Shown here piece by piece: positions 9,226 to 16,443 of a stretch of 64,000 bases of DNA. The translations under genes and the position numbers were made by a program. Numbering within the stretch: the stretch's first letter is position 1; every line of letters begins with the position of its first letter. Location: positions 186,001 to 250,000 of the forward strand of contig NZ_CM001558.1 of the NCBI RefSeq assembly GCF_000281895.1. The letters are read 5' to 3'. The stretch comes from Pseudomonas fluorescens Q2-87 (lineage in GTDB: Bacteria > Pseudomonadota > Gammaproteobacteria > Pseudomonadales > Pseudomonadaceae). The notes under the pieces are model-generated. The model was not told where the DNA came from. It saw only the letters and a list, made by a program, of their open reading frames with translations, and did no database searches.

Positions 9226-9899
9226 ATGAGTATTCGCGATTGGCCCGTGGCCGAGCGGCCACGGGAGAGGTTATTGGCGCTGGGGGCGGGGAGTCTTTCA
9301 GACGCCGAACTGTTAGCGATTTTTTACGCACCGGTGTGTCCGGCAAAAGCGCGGTGGATCTGGCACGACAACTATTGATTCAATTTGGCAGCCTGCGCGC
9401 GCTGCTTGAAGCTGACCAGATCACATTCAGCAATCATATGGGTCTGGGCCCGGCGAAGTTCGCCCAGCTGCAAGCGGCTCAGGAAATGAGCCGTCGCCAT
9501 TTGGCGGAGCGGGCACGGGAAAAGACCACACTGGAAAGTCCCTTTGCGGTCCGTGAGTACCTCAAGTCCATGCTGCGCCACGAACCCCACGAGGTGTTCG
9601 GTTGCCTGTTTCTCAATGCCAAGCACCAAGTGCTGGCCTACGAGACGCTGTTTCGCGGTTCTATCGACAGCGCCAGCGTCTACCCTCGGCAGGTGGTCAA
9701 GCGCGCCCTGGCCCACAACGCCGCTGCGTTGATCCTGTGTCACAACCATCCTTCAGGCAACACCGAGCCCAGCCAGGCCGACCGGATGCTCACCGGGAGG
9801 CTTCAAGAGGCGTTGGAGTTGATCGATGTGCGGGTGCTCGATCATTTCATTGTCGGCGATGGAGATCCGCTGTCGATGGCGGAGTATGGGTGGATGTGA
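9226..9899 (+). pseudogene. radC: RadC/YicR family JAMM-domain protein, frameshifted
   Basis: The reading frame starting [17 protein letters not shown] and reaching [10 protein letters not shown] is broken after a run of six T (9320-9325). Continuing in the next frame restores the family sequence [18 protein letters not shown], the helix-hairpin-helix part, and the JAMM metalloprotease-like motif [15 protein letters not shown], ending at EYGWM. Adding one T would give an exact 224-codon RadC, the usual length. As written, the first frame ends at 9378 after 50 codons. It could be a real inactivation, a homopolymer sequencing error, or slippage. The second part keeps all metal-binding residues, so decay is not otherwise visible. 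Despite its name, RadC has no proven DNA-repair role. Confidence 0.9.
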
Positions 9900-9914
9900 G
9901 GCAGCGACAAGCTT

Positions 9915-10007
9915 TCAGCTTCAAGCCGCAAGCTCAGAGCCGGGTGTGATCTGCTCTTGAGCTTGCAGCTTGCAGCTTGCAGCTTGCAGCTTACGGCTTG
10001 AGGCTGA
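9915..10007. repeat. Inverted repeat plus four 7-bp tandem units
   Basis: A 20-base arm at 9915-9934 is the reverse complement, with two mismatches, of 9988-10007. Inside the right part GCTTGCA is repeated four times in tandem (9961-9988). The right arm contains the last four codons and the stop codon of the minus-strand binding-protein gene. Confidence 0.85.
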
Positions 10008-11580
10008 CCTTCGAATAATCCTGCCGCCCAAATGGGCTCACCGCATAACCCTGCACATCCTTGCGGGTCAGCGCGAAGGCGGTCGGGTGCGCCAGGGGCA
10101 GCCATAAGGCCTGTTGCTGGATCTGGGCCTGGGCCTGTTCGTAGAGCTTGGCGCGCACGCCTTGCTCGCCGGTGGTCTTGCCGGCGCTGATCAGCTTGTC
10201 CAGGTCAGGGTTGCAATAGCGGGCGAAGTTGGTGCCGGACTTGACCGCCGCGCAGGAAAACTGCGGCGTGAGGAAGTTGTCCGGGTCGCCGTTGTCGCCC
10301 GCCCAGCCCATGAACAACAGGTCATGCTCGCCGGCCTTGGCACGACGGATGAGTTCGCCCCATTCGATCACCCGGATTTCGGCCTGGATGCCGATTTCTG
10401 CCAGGTCCGATTGCAGCAACTGCGCGCCGAGGCTGGGGTTGGGGTTGAGCAGGCTGCCGGAAGGGCGGGTCCAGATGGTGGTCTTGAAGCCGTCCTTGAG
10501 GCCGGCCTTGGCCAGCAGCTCACGGGCCTTGGCCGGGTCATGGTTGTAGCCGGGCAAGCCCTTGGCGTAGCTCCAGGTGTTCGGCGGGTACGGGCCGTTG
10601 GCGGCTTGAGCGGTGCCTTCGAAAACGCTCTTCAGATAGCTGGCCTTGTCAAAGGCGAGGTTGATGGCTTGTCGTACCTCAGGCTTGTCCAGCGGCGGAT
10701 GCTGGCTGTTGATCGCCACGAACGCGGTCATGAAAGCGTCGGTCTGGGCCACGTTCAACGTAGGTTCCTGTTTGGCGGCCTGCACGTCCAGCGGCTTGGG
10801 CGACAGAGCGATCTGGCATTCGTTGCGGCGCAATTTCTGCAGGCGCACATTGGCGTCCGGCGTGATGGCAAAGACCAGCGGGTCTACCTGAGGCTTGCCG
10901 CCGAAATAAGCCTCGTTGGCCTTGTAGCGGATCGAGGCGTCCTTCTGGAACCGGCTGAAAATGAACGGGCCGGTACCGATCGGCTGGCTGTTGAGTTTTT
11001 CTGGAGTGCCAGCCTTCATCAGTTGCTCGGCGTATTCAGCCGAATAGATGGAGGCAAAGCCCATGCTCAAAGTCGCCAGGAACGTGGAGTCGGCATGATC
11101 GAGGGTGAAACGCACGGTCAGCGGGTCCAGCGCGTCGATTTTCTTGATCAGCGCCGGCAATTGCATGGATTGGGCATGCGGGAAGCCGCTCTGCGCCACT
11201 TTGTGCCAGGGGTTTGCCGGGTCGAGCATGCGCTCGAAGCTGAACTTCACGTCTTCGGCAGTCAGGTCCCGGCGCGGGGTGAAGTATTCGGTCTGGTGGA
11301 ACTTGACGTTGGGGCGTAGCTTGAACAGATACGTCAGGCCGTCGGTGGAGACTTCCCAGCGGTCGGCCAGGCTGGGGACCACTTTGCCGCTGGCGGTGTC
11401 GAAATCCACCAGGCGGTTCATCAGCACGTCGGCAGAGGCGTTAGTGGTCGTCAATGAATTGTACTGGACGACATCGAACCCTTCCGGGCTGGCCTCGGTA
11501 CAGACACTCAAGGCGGCAGCCTGGGCCAAGGGGCTGAGCAGCAGCGGGGCGAGCAACAAAGGTAGGGCAGCGAGGCGCAT
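9991..11580 (-). CDS. Dipeptide/oligopeptide ABC transporter substrate-binding protein
   Basis: 529-residue periplasmic binding protein of the SBP_bac_5 (DppA/OppA) family. A Sec signal peptide (MRLAALPLLLAPLLLSPLAQA) is followed by LSVCTEASPEGFDVVQYNS, the SLADRWEVSTDGLTYLFKLR block and LTAEDVKFSFERMLDP. The C-terminal WLPLAHP segment fits DppA-like proteins. It stands alone with no permease or ATPase genes nearby, so it probably delivers its ligand to a transporter encoded elsewhere. It corresponds in position to the P. aeruginosa gene I recall as dppA5. The exact ligand cannot be read. Its 3' end lies inside a repeat element. Confidence 0.9.
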   Translation of the reverse strand: MRLAALPLLLAPLLLSPLAQAAALSVCTEASPEGFDVVQYNSLTTTNASADVLMNRLVDFDTASGKVVPSLADRWEVSTDGLTYLFKLRPNVKFHQTEYFTPRRDLTAEDVKFSFERMLDPANPWHKVAQSGFPHAQSMQLPALIKKIDALDPLTVRFTLDHADSTFLATLSMGFASIYSAEYAEQLMKAGTPEKLNSQPIGTGPFIFSRFQKDASIRYKANEAYFGGKPQVDPLVFAITPDANVRLQKLRRNECQIALSPKPLDVQAAKQEPTLNVAQTDAFMTAFVAINSQHPPLDKPEVRQAINLAFDKASYLKSVFEGTAQAANGPYPPNTWSYAKGLPGYNHDPAKARELLAKAGLKDGFKTTIWTRPSGSLLNPNPSLGAQLLQSDLAEIGIQAEIRVIEWGELIRRAKAGEHDLLFMGWAGDNGDPDNFLTPQFSCAAVKSGTNFARYCNPDLDKLISAGKTTGEQGVRAKLYEQAQAQIQQQALWLPLAHPTAFALTRKDVQGYAVSPFGRQDYSKVSLKP

Positions 11581-12018
11581 GATCGGTTTTCCTGTGCAGG
11601 TCGAAGGCCCATCTGCGAGTGCAGTCTGGAAAAGGCCTACCCTAGTGGGCTCGCTGGTAAATGACTATCCCCTTTTTACATTTTCCGGCACTCTGCAACG
11701 GCACGCCCGTGGTAGAAACCCGTGGCGAACGGTGAAAAACCTCGATGCAGCGACGAGCGGTCGGAGGCTGCGCCAGCCTTTGCCCTAGCCGTCCGGCGCG
11801 GTCGGGCGATGCTTCGGCGTGAAGACAAATCACATCGGCTGTTGTTGCACGGTGGTCTTTCTGGTATAAAGCAGCGCTCTTTTCTAGGGGCCCGGTTCCT
11901 TCACTGTAGGTGTAGCCGGTAAGACCCTTAAAGAAACGCGGCGCCTGGCGCCAAATGACTGAGAGATTAAGCGGCCAACCCATGCCGGGTTGGGCATGTG
12001 GTTTTAGAGGGCTGAGGC
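11581..12018 (+). promoter_or_regulatory. Promoter and leader region of rpmB-rpmG
   Basis: A 438-base gap. A plausible sigma70 promoter is TTGTTG (11842-11847), 17 bases, TATAAA (11865-11870). The roughly 140-base leader that follows contains a GGCGCC-T-GGCGCC dyad at 11940-11952. It also has two overlapping, mutually exclusive stems: CCAACCC/GGGTTGG at 11975-11993 and CATGCC/GGCATG at 11981-11998. The part from 11581 to about 11830 shows no gene or clear motif. Confidence 0.5.
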
Positions 12019-12252
12019 ATGTCGAGAGTCTGTCAAGTTACCGGTAAGGGTCCGGTGACTGGGAATAACATTTCCCACGCAAACAACAAAACCCGTCGTC
12101 GTTTCCTGCCGAACCTGCAGCATCACCGCTTCTGGGTTGAAGAAGAGAAACGTTTTGTGCGTCTGCGCGTATCTGCCAAGGGCATGCGTATCATCGACAA
12201 GCGTGGCATCAGTGTCGTGCTGGCCGAACTTCGTCGCGATGGCAAGGTTTAA
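12019..12252 (+). CDS. rpmB: 50S ribosomal protein L28
   Basis: 77-residue bL28, a component of the large ribosomal subunit. [29 protein letters not shown] and the basic C-terminal part [10 protein letters not shown] are the standard bL28 sequence. A GAGG ribosome site lies before the ATG. It is followed after 11 bases by rpmG, the near-universal proteobacterial pair, and both share the promoter and structured leader upstream. Confidence 0.98.
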   Translation: MSRVCQVTGKGPVTGNNISHANNKTRRRFLPNLQHHRFWVEEEKRFVRLRVSAKGMRIIDKRGISVVLAELRRDGKV

Positions 12253-12263
12253 GGGAGCTAATC

Positions 12264-12419
12264 ATGCGTGAATTGATTCGTTTGATCTCGAGCGCCGGTA
12301 CTGGTCACTTCTACACTACCGACAAGAACAAGCGTACTACCCCGGACAAAATCGAGATCAAGAAATATGATCCGGTTGTTCGCAAGCACGTGATCTACAA
12401 GGAAGGCAAAATCAAGTAA
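12264..12419 (+). CDS. rpmG: 50S ribosomal protein L33
   Basis: 51-residue bL33 beginning [19 protein letters not shown] and ending [10 protein letters not shown]. It lacks the CxxC pairs of the zinc-binding form of L33, so it is the zinc-independent type. It is translated from AGGGAG 12 bases after rpmB and closed by a strong terminator. Confidence 0.97.
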   Translation: MRELIRLISSAGTGHFYTTDKNKRTTPDKIEIKKYDPVVRKHVIYKEGKIK

Positions 12420-12437
12420 TTGATTTTTCCCTCTTAC

Positions 12438-12473
12438 AAAAAAGGCCCGTATCGCGAGATACGGGCCTTTTTT
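12438..12473 (+). terminator. Terminator after rpmBG
   Basis: AAAAAAGGCCCGTATC-gcga-GATACGGGCCTTTTTT hairpin starting 19 bases after the rpmG stop. It is symmetrical and may also serve the convergent minus-strand gene. Confidence 0.93.
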
Positions 12474-12510
12474 GTTGTGCTCAGGTTTGAGGGGGCAGTG
12501 ACGCTATCGT

Positions 12511-12729
12511 TCAACCGCAGTTGATGCTGACGATGATCCTGTCGGCATTGGTGTGCAGGTTGATGCGTCGCGGACGCAGATCCCAGCTTGTAGGGTATTT
12601 CGGGCCTGTGGCGCGAACGGGCGCGCCGTTGGCCAGGGCGCGAACCTCTTCAAGCAGCTCGGGGGTGCATTTTTGGCCGATGGTGTATTGAGCGATGGCC
12701 AAGTCGCATTGATCGGGTAAGACGGGCAT
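12511..12729 (-). CDS. I78 family peptidase inhibitor-like protein
   Basis: 72-residue protein without a clear signal peptide. The order CDLAIAQYTIGQ, TPELLEEVRALANG, RATGP...TSWDLRPRRINLHTN and final IIVSINCG is that of the proteinase inhibitor I78 family, with the two conserved Cys near the ends. The start at 12729 has GGAGGCAAC before it; the longer open frame to 12840 adds an unconserved N-terminus. The target protease is unknown. It is convergent with rpmG. Confidence 0.8.
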   Translation of the reverse strand: MPVLPDQCDLAIAQYTIGQKCTPELLEEVRALANGAPVRATGPKYPTSWDLRPRRINLHTNADRIIVSINCG

Positions 12730-12895
12730 GTTGCCTCCTTGCAATATTGATAGGTCGGGACGCTCACCTGTCGGGTTGGCCGCACGTCCTGTGCGTAGCC
12801 GTTGCGACAAAAAATCCGTGACGCCCGCGGGCAGTTTCATCTGCCGTGGTACTCGTCGACCAGCGAAAGAGTGTCAGCTGCTTTTTCGGTCGGGC

Positions 12896-13258
12896 TCAAG
12901 CCTTCTGCTCGAACACCACATAGATCTTGCGGCACGGCTCCAGCACTTCCCAGGTGCCGGTGAACCCGGCCGGAATCACAAAGCGGTCACCGGCCCGCAG
13001 GGTCTTGGCATTGCCATCGTCGTCCCGCAGCACGGAGACGCCCTGGACGATCTCGCAATATTCATGCTCGGTGTAATTGACCCGCCACTGGCCGATGGCG
13101 CCTTCCCAGACCCCTGCATTCATCTGCCCGCACGGGCTGTTGTAGTGGTTGAACACCGCTTGTTCGGGGTCGCCCTTGAGCACTTTGGCCGCGTCCGGGC
13201 GATAGCGTTCGGCGATGGTATTGGCCTGGCTGAAATCGACGATGTCCTGAATGCTCAT
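12896..13258 (-). CDS. Cupin domain protein (COG3450 type)
   Basis: 120-residue single-cupin protein of the DUF861/ureidoglycine-aminohydrolase-like group. VWEGAIGQWRVNYTEHEYCEIVQG followed by AGDRFVIPAGFTGTWEVLE are the two cupin motifs, with Glu and Tyr rather than a full His cluster in motif 1. The start at 13258 gives MSIQDIVDF; the open frame extends 20 codons further without conserved sequence. It is divergent from the aldehyde dehydrogenase gene across 244 bases that hold a palindrome. Such cupins often accompany polyamine-catabolism genes in Pseudomonas, but a specific role cannot be assigned. Confidence 0.8.
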   Translation of the reverse strand: MSIQDIVDFSQANTIAERYRPDAAKVLKGDPEQAVFNHYNSPCGQMNAGVWEGAIGQWRVNYTEHEYCEIVQGVSVLRDDDGNAKTLRAGDRFVIPAGFTGTWEVLEPCRKIYVVFEQKA

Positions 13259-13339
13259 GCGGGTGATCCCCAGTGATAGCTTGGAAAGTCCCGAGTCTAT
13301 GTTTATTAAAACGAACATCGCAAGGCCGTTTTCCAGCGT

Positions 13340-13360
13340 TGTGTCAAATATATTGAAACA
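13340..13360. promoter_or_regulatory. 21-bp operator-like palindrome upstream of kauB
   Basis: TGTGTCAA-ATATA-TTGAAACA, arms matching at 7 of 8 positions, in the cupin/kauB divergent gap. The AATATATTGAAACA half resembles the E. coli PuuR operator consensus as I remember it, which makes the PauR-like regulator encoded at 25482 a candidate ligand. This is inference from motif similarity only. Confidence 0.4.
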
Positions 13361-13502
13361 TGACCGGCCGCTGGTTTAGGGTGGCGGATGCCCTGTGCCA
13401 AAAATAGCGCCGAAACGACGCCGAAATCAGGCTGGCCGGGCAGAATTCTTTGGACGCTGCGCAGTGCGCGGCGTTCTCACTCAATAAGAGGAGGACACAC
13501 GC

Positions 13503-14996
13503 ATGACCACCCTGACTCGTGCCGACTGGGAACAACGCGCCCGCGACCTGCAGATCGAAGGCCGTGCCTTCATCAACGGCGAGTACACCGATGCGGTGTC
13601 CGGCGAAACCTTCGATTGTCTCAGCCCGGTCGATGGCCGCTTGCTGGGCAAGGTCGCCAGCTGCGATGCCGCCGATGCCCAGCGAGCCGTCGAAAACGCT
13701 CGTGCCACTTTCAACTCTGGCGTCTGGTCACGCCTGGCGCCAAGCAAGCGCAAAGCAACCATGATTCGTTTCGCCGGGCTGCTCAAGCAGAACGCCGAGG
13801 AATTGGCCCTGCTCGAAACCCTGGACATGGGCAAGCCGATCAGTGACTCCCTGAACATCGACGTTCCCGGCGCGGCACAAGCGCTGAGCTGGAGCGGCGA
13901 AGCCATCGACAAGATCTACGATGAAGTGGCCGCTACCCCGCACGATCAGTTGGGCCTGGTAACCCGCGAGCCGGTGGGCGTCGTCGGCGCTATCGTACCG
14001 TGGAACTTCCCACTGATGATGGCCTGCTGGAAGCTCGGTCCGGCGCTGTCCACCGGTAATTCGGTGGTGCTCAAGCCGTCGGAGAAATCCCCGCTGACTG
14101 CCATTCGCATTGCGGCATTGGCCATCGAAGCCGGCATTCCGAAGGGTGTGTTGAACGTGTTGCCTGGTTATGGCCATACCGTCGGCAAGGCCCTGGCGCT
14201 GCACATGGATGTCGATACGCTGGTGTTTACCGGTTCCACCAAAATTGCCAAACAGCTGATGATCTATTCCGGCGAATCCAACATGAAACGCGTCTGGCTG
14301 GAAGCCGGCGGCAAAAGCCCGAACATCGTGTTCGCCGATGCCCCGGACCTGCAAGCTGCGGCCGAGTCCGCTGCCAGCGCCATCGCGTTCAACCAGGGCG
14401 AAGTCTGCACCGCCGGCTCGCGTTTGCTGGTGGAGCGTTCCATCAAGGACACGTTCCTGCCCCTGGTGATCGAGGCCCTCAAGGGCTGGAAGCCAGGCAA
14501 CCCACTGGACCCGGCCACCAATGTCGGCGCCCTGGTGGATACCCAGCAGATGAACACCGTGCTGTCCTACATCGAGGCGGGTCACAGCGACGGCGCCAAG
14601 CTTGTGGCCGGTGGCAAGCGGATTCTCGAGGAAACCGGTGGCACCTACGTTGAGCCAACGATTTTCGACGGTGTGAGCAATGCGATGAAAATCGCCCAGG
14701 AAGAAATTTTCGGCCCGGTGCTGTCGGTCATCGCCTTCGACACGGCCGAAGAGGCTATCCAGATCGCCAACGATACGCCGTACGGCCTCGCCGCAGCGGT
14801 ATGGACCCGGGACATCTCCAAGGCCCACCTCACCGCCAAGGCGCTGCGTGCCGGCAGCGTGTGGGTCAACCAGTACGATGGCGGCGACATGACCGCACCG
14901 TTCGGCGGCTTCAAGCAGTCGGGCAACGGTCGCGACAAGTCGCTCCATGCGTTCGACAAATACACCGAGCTGAAGGCGACCTGGATCAAGCTCTGA
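13503..14996 (+). CDS. kauB: Aldehyde dehydrogenase, KauB/PuuC-like
   Basis: 497-residue NAD(P)-dependent aldehyde dehydrogenase. The oxyanion-hole Asn is in IVPWNFPLMM (about 168), the NAD-binding VFTGSTKIAK near 241, the catalytic base Glu267 in WLEAGGKSP, and the nucleophile Cys302 in FNQGEVCTAGSR. The best match among families I know is gamma-glutamyl-gamma-aminobutyraldehyde / 4-guanidinobutyraldehyde dehydrogenase. P. aeruginosa KauB lies at the same position relative to rpmBG and works on aminoaldehydes from putrescine and agmatine breakdown. An AGGAGGA site precedes the ATG. Substrate range is inferred from homology and context. Confidence 0.88.
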   Translation: MTTLTRADWEQRARDLQIEGRAFINGEYTDAVSGETFDCLSPVDGRLLGKVASCDAADAQRAVENARATFNSGVWSRLAPSKRKATMIRFAGLLKQNAEELALLETLDMGKPISDSLNIDVPGAAQALSWSGEAIDKIYDEVAATPHDQLGLVTREPVGVVGAIVPWNFPLMMACWKLGPALSTGNSVVLKPSEKSPLTAIRIAALAIEAGIPKGVLNVLPGYGHTVGKALALHMDVDTLVFTGSTKIAKQLMIYSGESNMKRVWLEAGGKSPNIVFADAPDLQAAAESAASAIAFNQGEVCTAGSRLLVERSIKDTFLPLVIEALKGWKPGNPLDPATNVGALVDTQQMNTVLSYIEAGHSDGAKLVAGGKRILEETGGTYVEPTIFDGVSNAMKIAQEEIFGPVLSVIAFDTAEEAIQIANDTPYGLAAAVWTRDISKAHLTAKALRAGSVWVNQYDGGDMTAPFGGFKQSGNGRDKSLHAFDKYTELKATWIKL

Positions 14997-15044
14997 CATT
15001 GTCGGCCCGGACCCTGTCCGGGGCTTTCATGTCACACAGGTCAT

Positions 15045-15134
15045 TGTGGGAGCGGGCTTGCTCGCGAAAGCGGAGTGTCAGTCAACTTAGCTGTTGAATG
15101 GGAAACCGCCTTTGCAAGCAAGCTCGCTCCCACA
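15045..15134. repeat. REP doublet (GTGGGAGCGGGCTTGCTCGCG type)
   Basis: Left arm TGTGGGAGCGGGCTTGCTCG and right arm ending GCAAGCTCGCTCCCACA, in inverted orientation, between kauB and the MFS gene. The inner part of the right arm has diverged. Confidence 0.85.
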
Positions 15135-15185
15135 TTGTTTTGCACGGTGCCTGGAAAACCGATAACCATCCACAGGAGCGTGGAA

Positions 15186-16328
15186 ATGCGTTGGGCGACC
15201 TATTTCGCCGTGTTGGCGTCGGTGCTGAGCGTCGGCCTGGCCCTGGGCGTGAGCATGCCGCTGGTGTCGCTGCGCCTGGAGGGCTGGGGCTATGGCTCGT
15301 TTGCCATTGGGGTGATGGCTGCCATGCCCGCCGTCGGGGTGTTGCTCGGGGCCAAGGTATCGAGCCGGCTGGCGGCGCGCTTCGGCACCGCCGCACTGAT
15401 GCGTCTGTGCCTGTGGGGCGGCGCCGTGTCCATCGGGCTACTGGCGCTGCTGCCCAGTTATCCGGTCTGGCTGCTGTTGCGCCTGGTGATCGGCGTGGTC
15501 CTGACCTTGGTGTTCATCCTGGGGGAAAGCTGGATCAATCAACTGGTCATTGAGAAATGGCGTGGGCGATTGGTGGCGCTGTATGGCAGCAGCTATGCCC
15601 TGAGCCAGTTGTCCGGCCCGTTGCTGCTGGGCGCGCTGGGGACTGATCATGACTATGGATTCTGGGTGGGCGTCGGCCTGCTGCTGATTGCACCGTTGCT
15701 GTTGCTGGGCCGTAGCGGCGCGCCGAGCAGCGAGGCCGGTAGTGTCACGTTCGGCGATTTGTGGGCGTTTTGCCGAGGCTTGCCGGCGATTGCCTGGGCC
15801 GTCTCGTTGTTCGCCGCGTTCGAGGCGATGATCCTCACGTTGTTGCCGGTGTATTGCTTGCGACAAGGCTTCAATGCCGACATCGCATTGGCGATGGTCA
15901 GTACCGTGGTGGTCGGTGATGCCTTGCTGCAGTTGCCCATCGGCGCCCTGGCCGATTACCTGTCGCGCCGGGCGTTGTTCATGGGCTGTGCGGTGGCGCT
16001 GACCTTATCGAGCCTGGCGGTCCCGCTGCTGATCGACACCTGGCTGATCTGGCCGCTATGGGTGCTGTTCGGCGCCAGCGCGGGTGGTTTGTTTACCTTG
16101 TCGCTGATCCTGATCGGCGAGCGTTATCGCGACGATGCACTGGTACGGGCCAACGCCCATATCGCGCAACTGTGGGGGCTCGGTTGCCTGATCGGTCCGC
16201 TGGCAGCAGGGGCCGGTAGCCAATGGGTCAGCGGGCATGCGCTGCCTTTGTTCATGGCGGCGGGGGCGTTCGGCCTGGTGATTCTGTTGTTGCGCCAAGG
16301 GGCCTTTGGGTCCGCCCAAACCGCTTGA
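15186..16328 (+). CDS. MFS transporter (YcaD/YfkF-like)
   Basis: 380-residue major facilitator with about twelve hydrophobic helices. It starts MRWATYFAVLASVLSVGLAL and contains ESWINQLVIEKWRGRLVALYG, the family feature of the YcaD-type subgroup in loop 4-5, and DYLSRRALF in the loop 8-9 motif. The CACAGGAGCGTGGAA ribosome site supports the ATG at 15186; the frame is open upstream to 15075, through the REP. It follows kauB in the same direction, so amine or aminoacid transport is possible, but no substrate can be read from the sequence. Confidence 0.85.
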   Translation: MRWATYFAVLASVLSVGLALGVSMPLVSLRLEGWGYGSFAIGVMAAMPAVGVLLGAKVSSRLAARFGTAALMRLCLWGGAVSIGLLALLPSYPVWLLLRLVIGVVLTLVFILGESWINQLVIEKWRGRLVALYGSSYALSQLSGPLLLGALGTDHDYGFWVGVGLLLIAPLLLLGRSGAPSSEAGSVTFGDLWAFCRGLPAIAWAVSLFAAFEAMILTLLPVYCLRQGFNADIALAMVSTVVVGDALLQLPIGALADYLSRRALFMGCAVALTLSSLAVPLLIDTWLIWPLWVLFGASAGGLFTLSLILIGERYRDDALVRANAHIAQLWGLGCLIGPLAAGAGSQWVSGHALPLFMAAGAFGLVILLLRQGAFGSAQTA

Positions 16329-16336
16329 GAACCCCC

Positions 16337-16427
16337 GTGGCGAGGGAGCTTGCTCCCGCTGGACTGCGAAGCAGTCCCGGCTTTTGCGGTTGCTGCGCAA
16401 CCGAGCGGGAGCAAGCTCCCTCGCCAC
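16337..16427. repeat. REP doublet (GAGGGAGCTTGCTCCC type)
   Basis: GTGGCGAGGGAGCTTGCTCC and its inverted copy GGAGCAAGCTCCCTCGCCAC, with two small internal hairpins, between the convergent MFS and PLD-family genes. Confidence 0.9.
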
Positions 16428-16443
16428 CAAAAGCGGGCTACCT

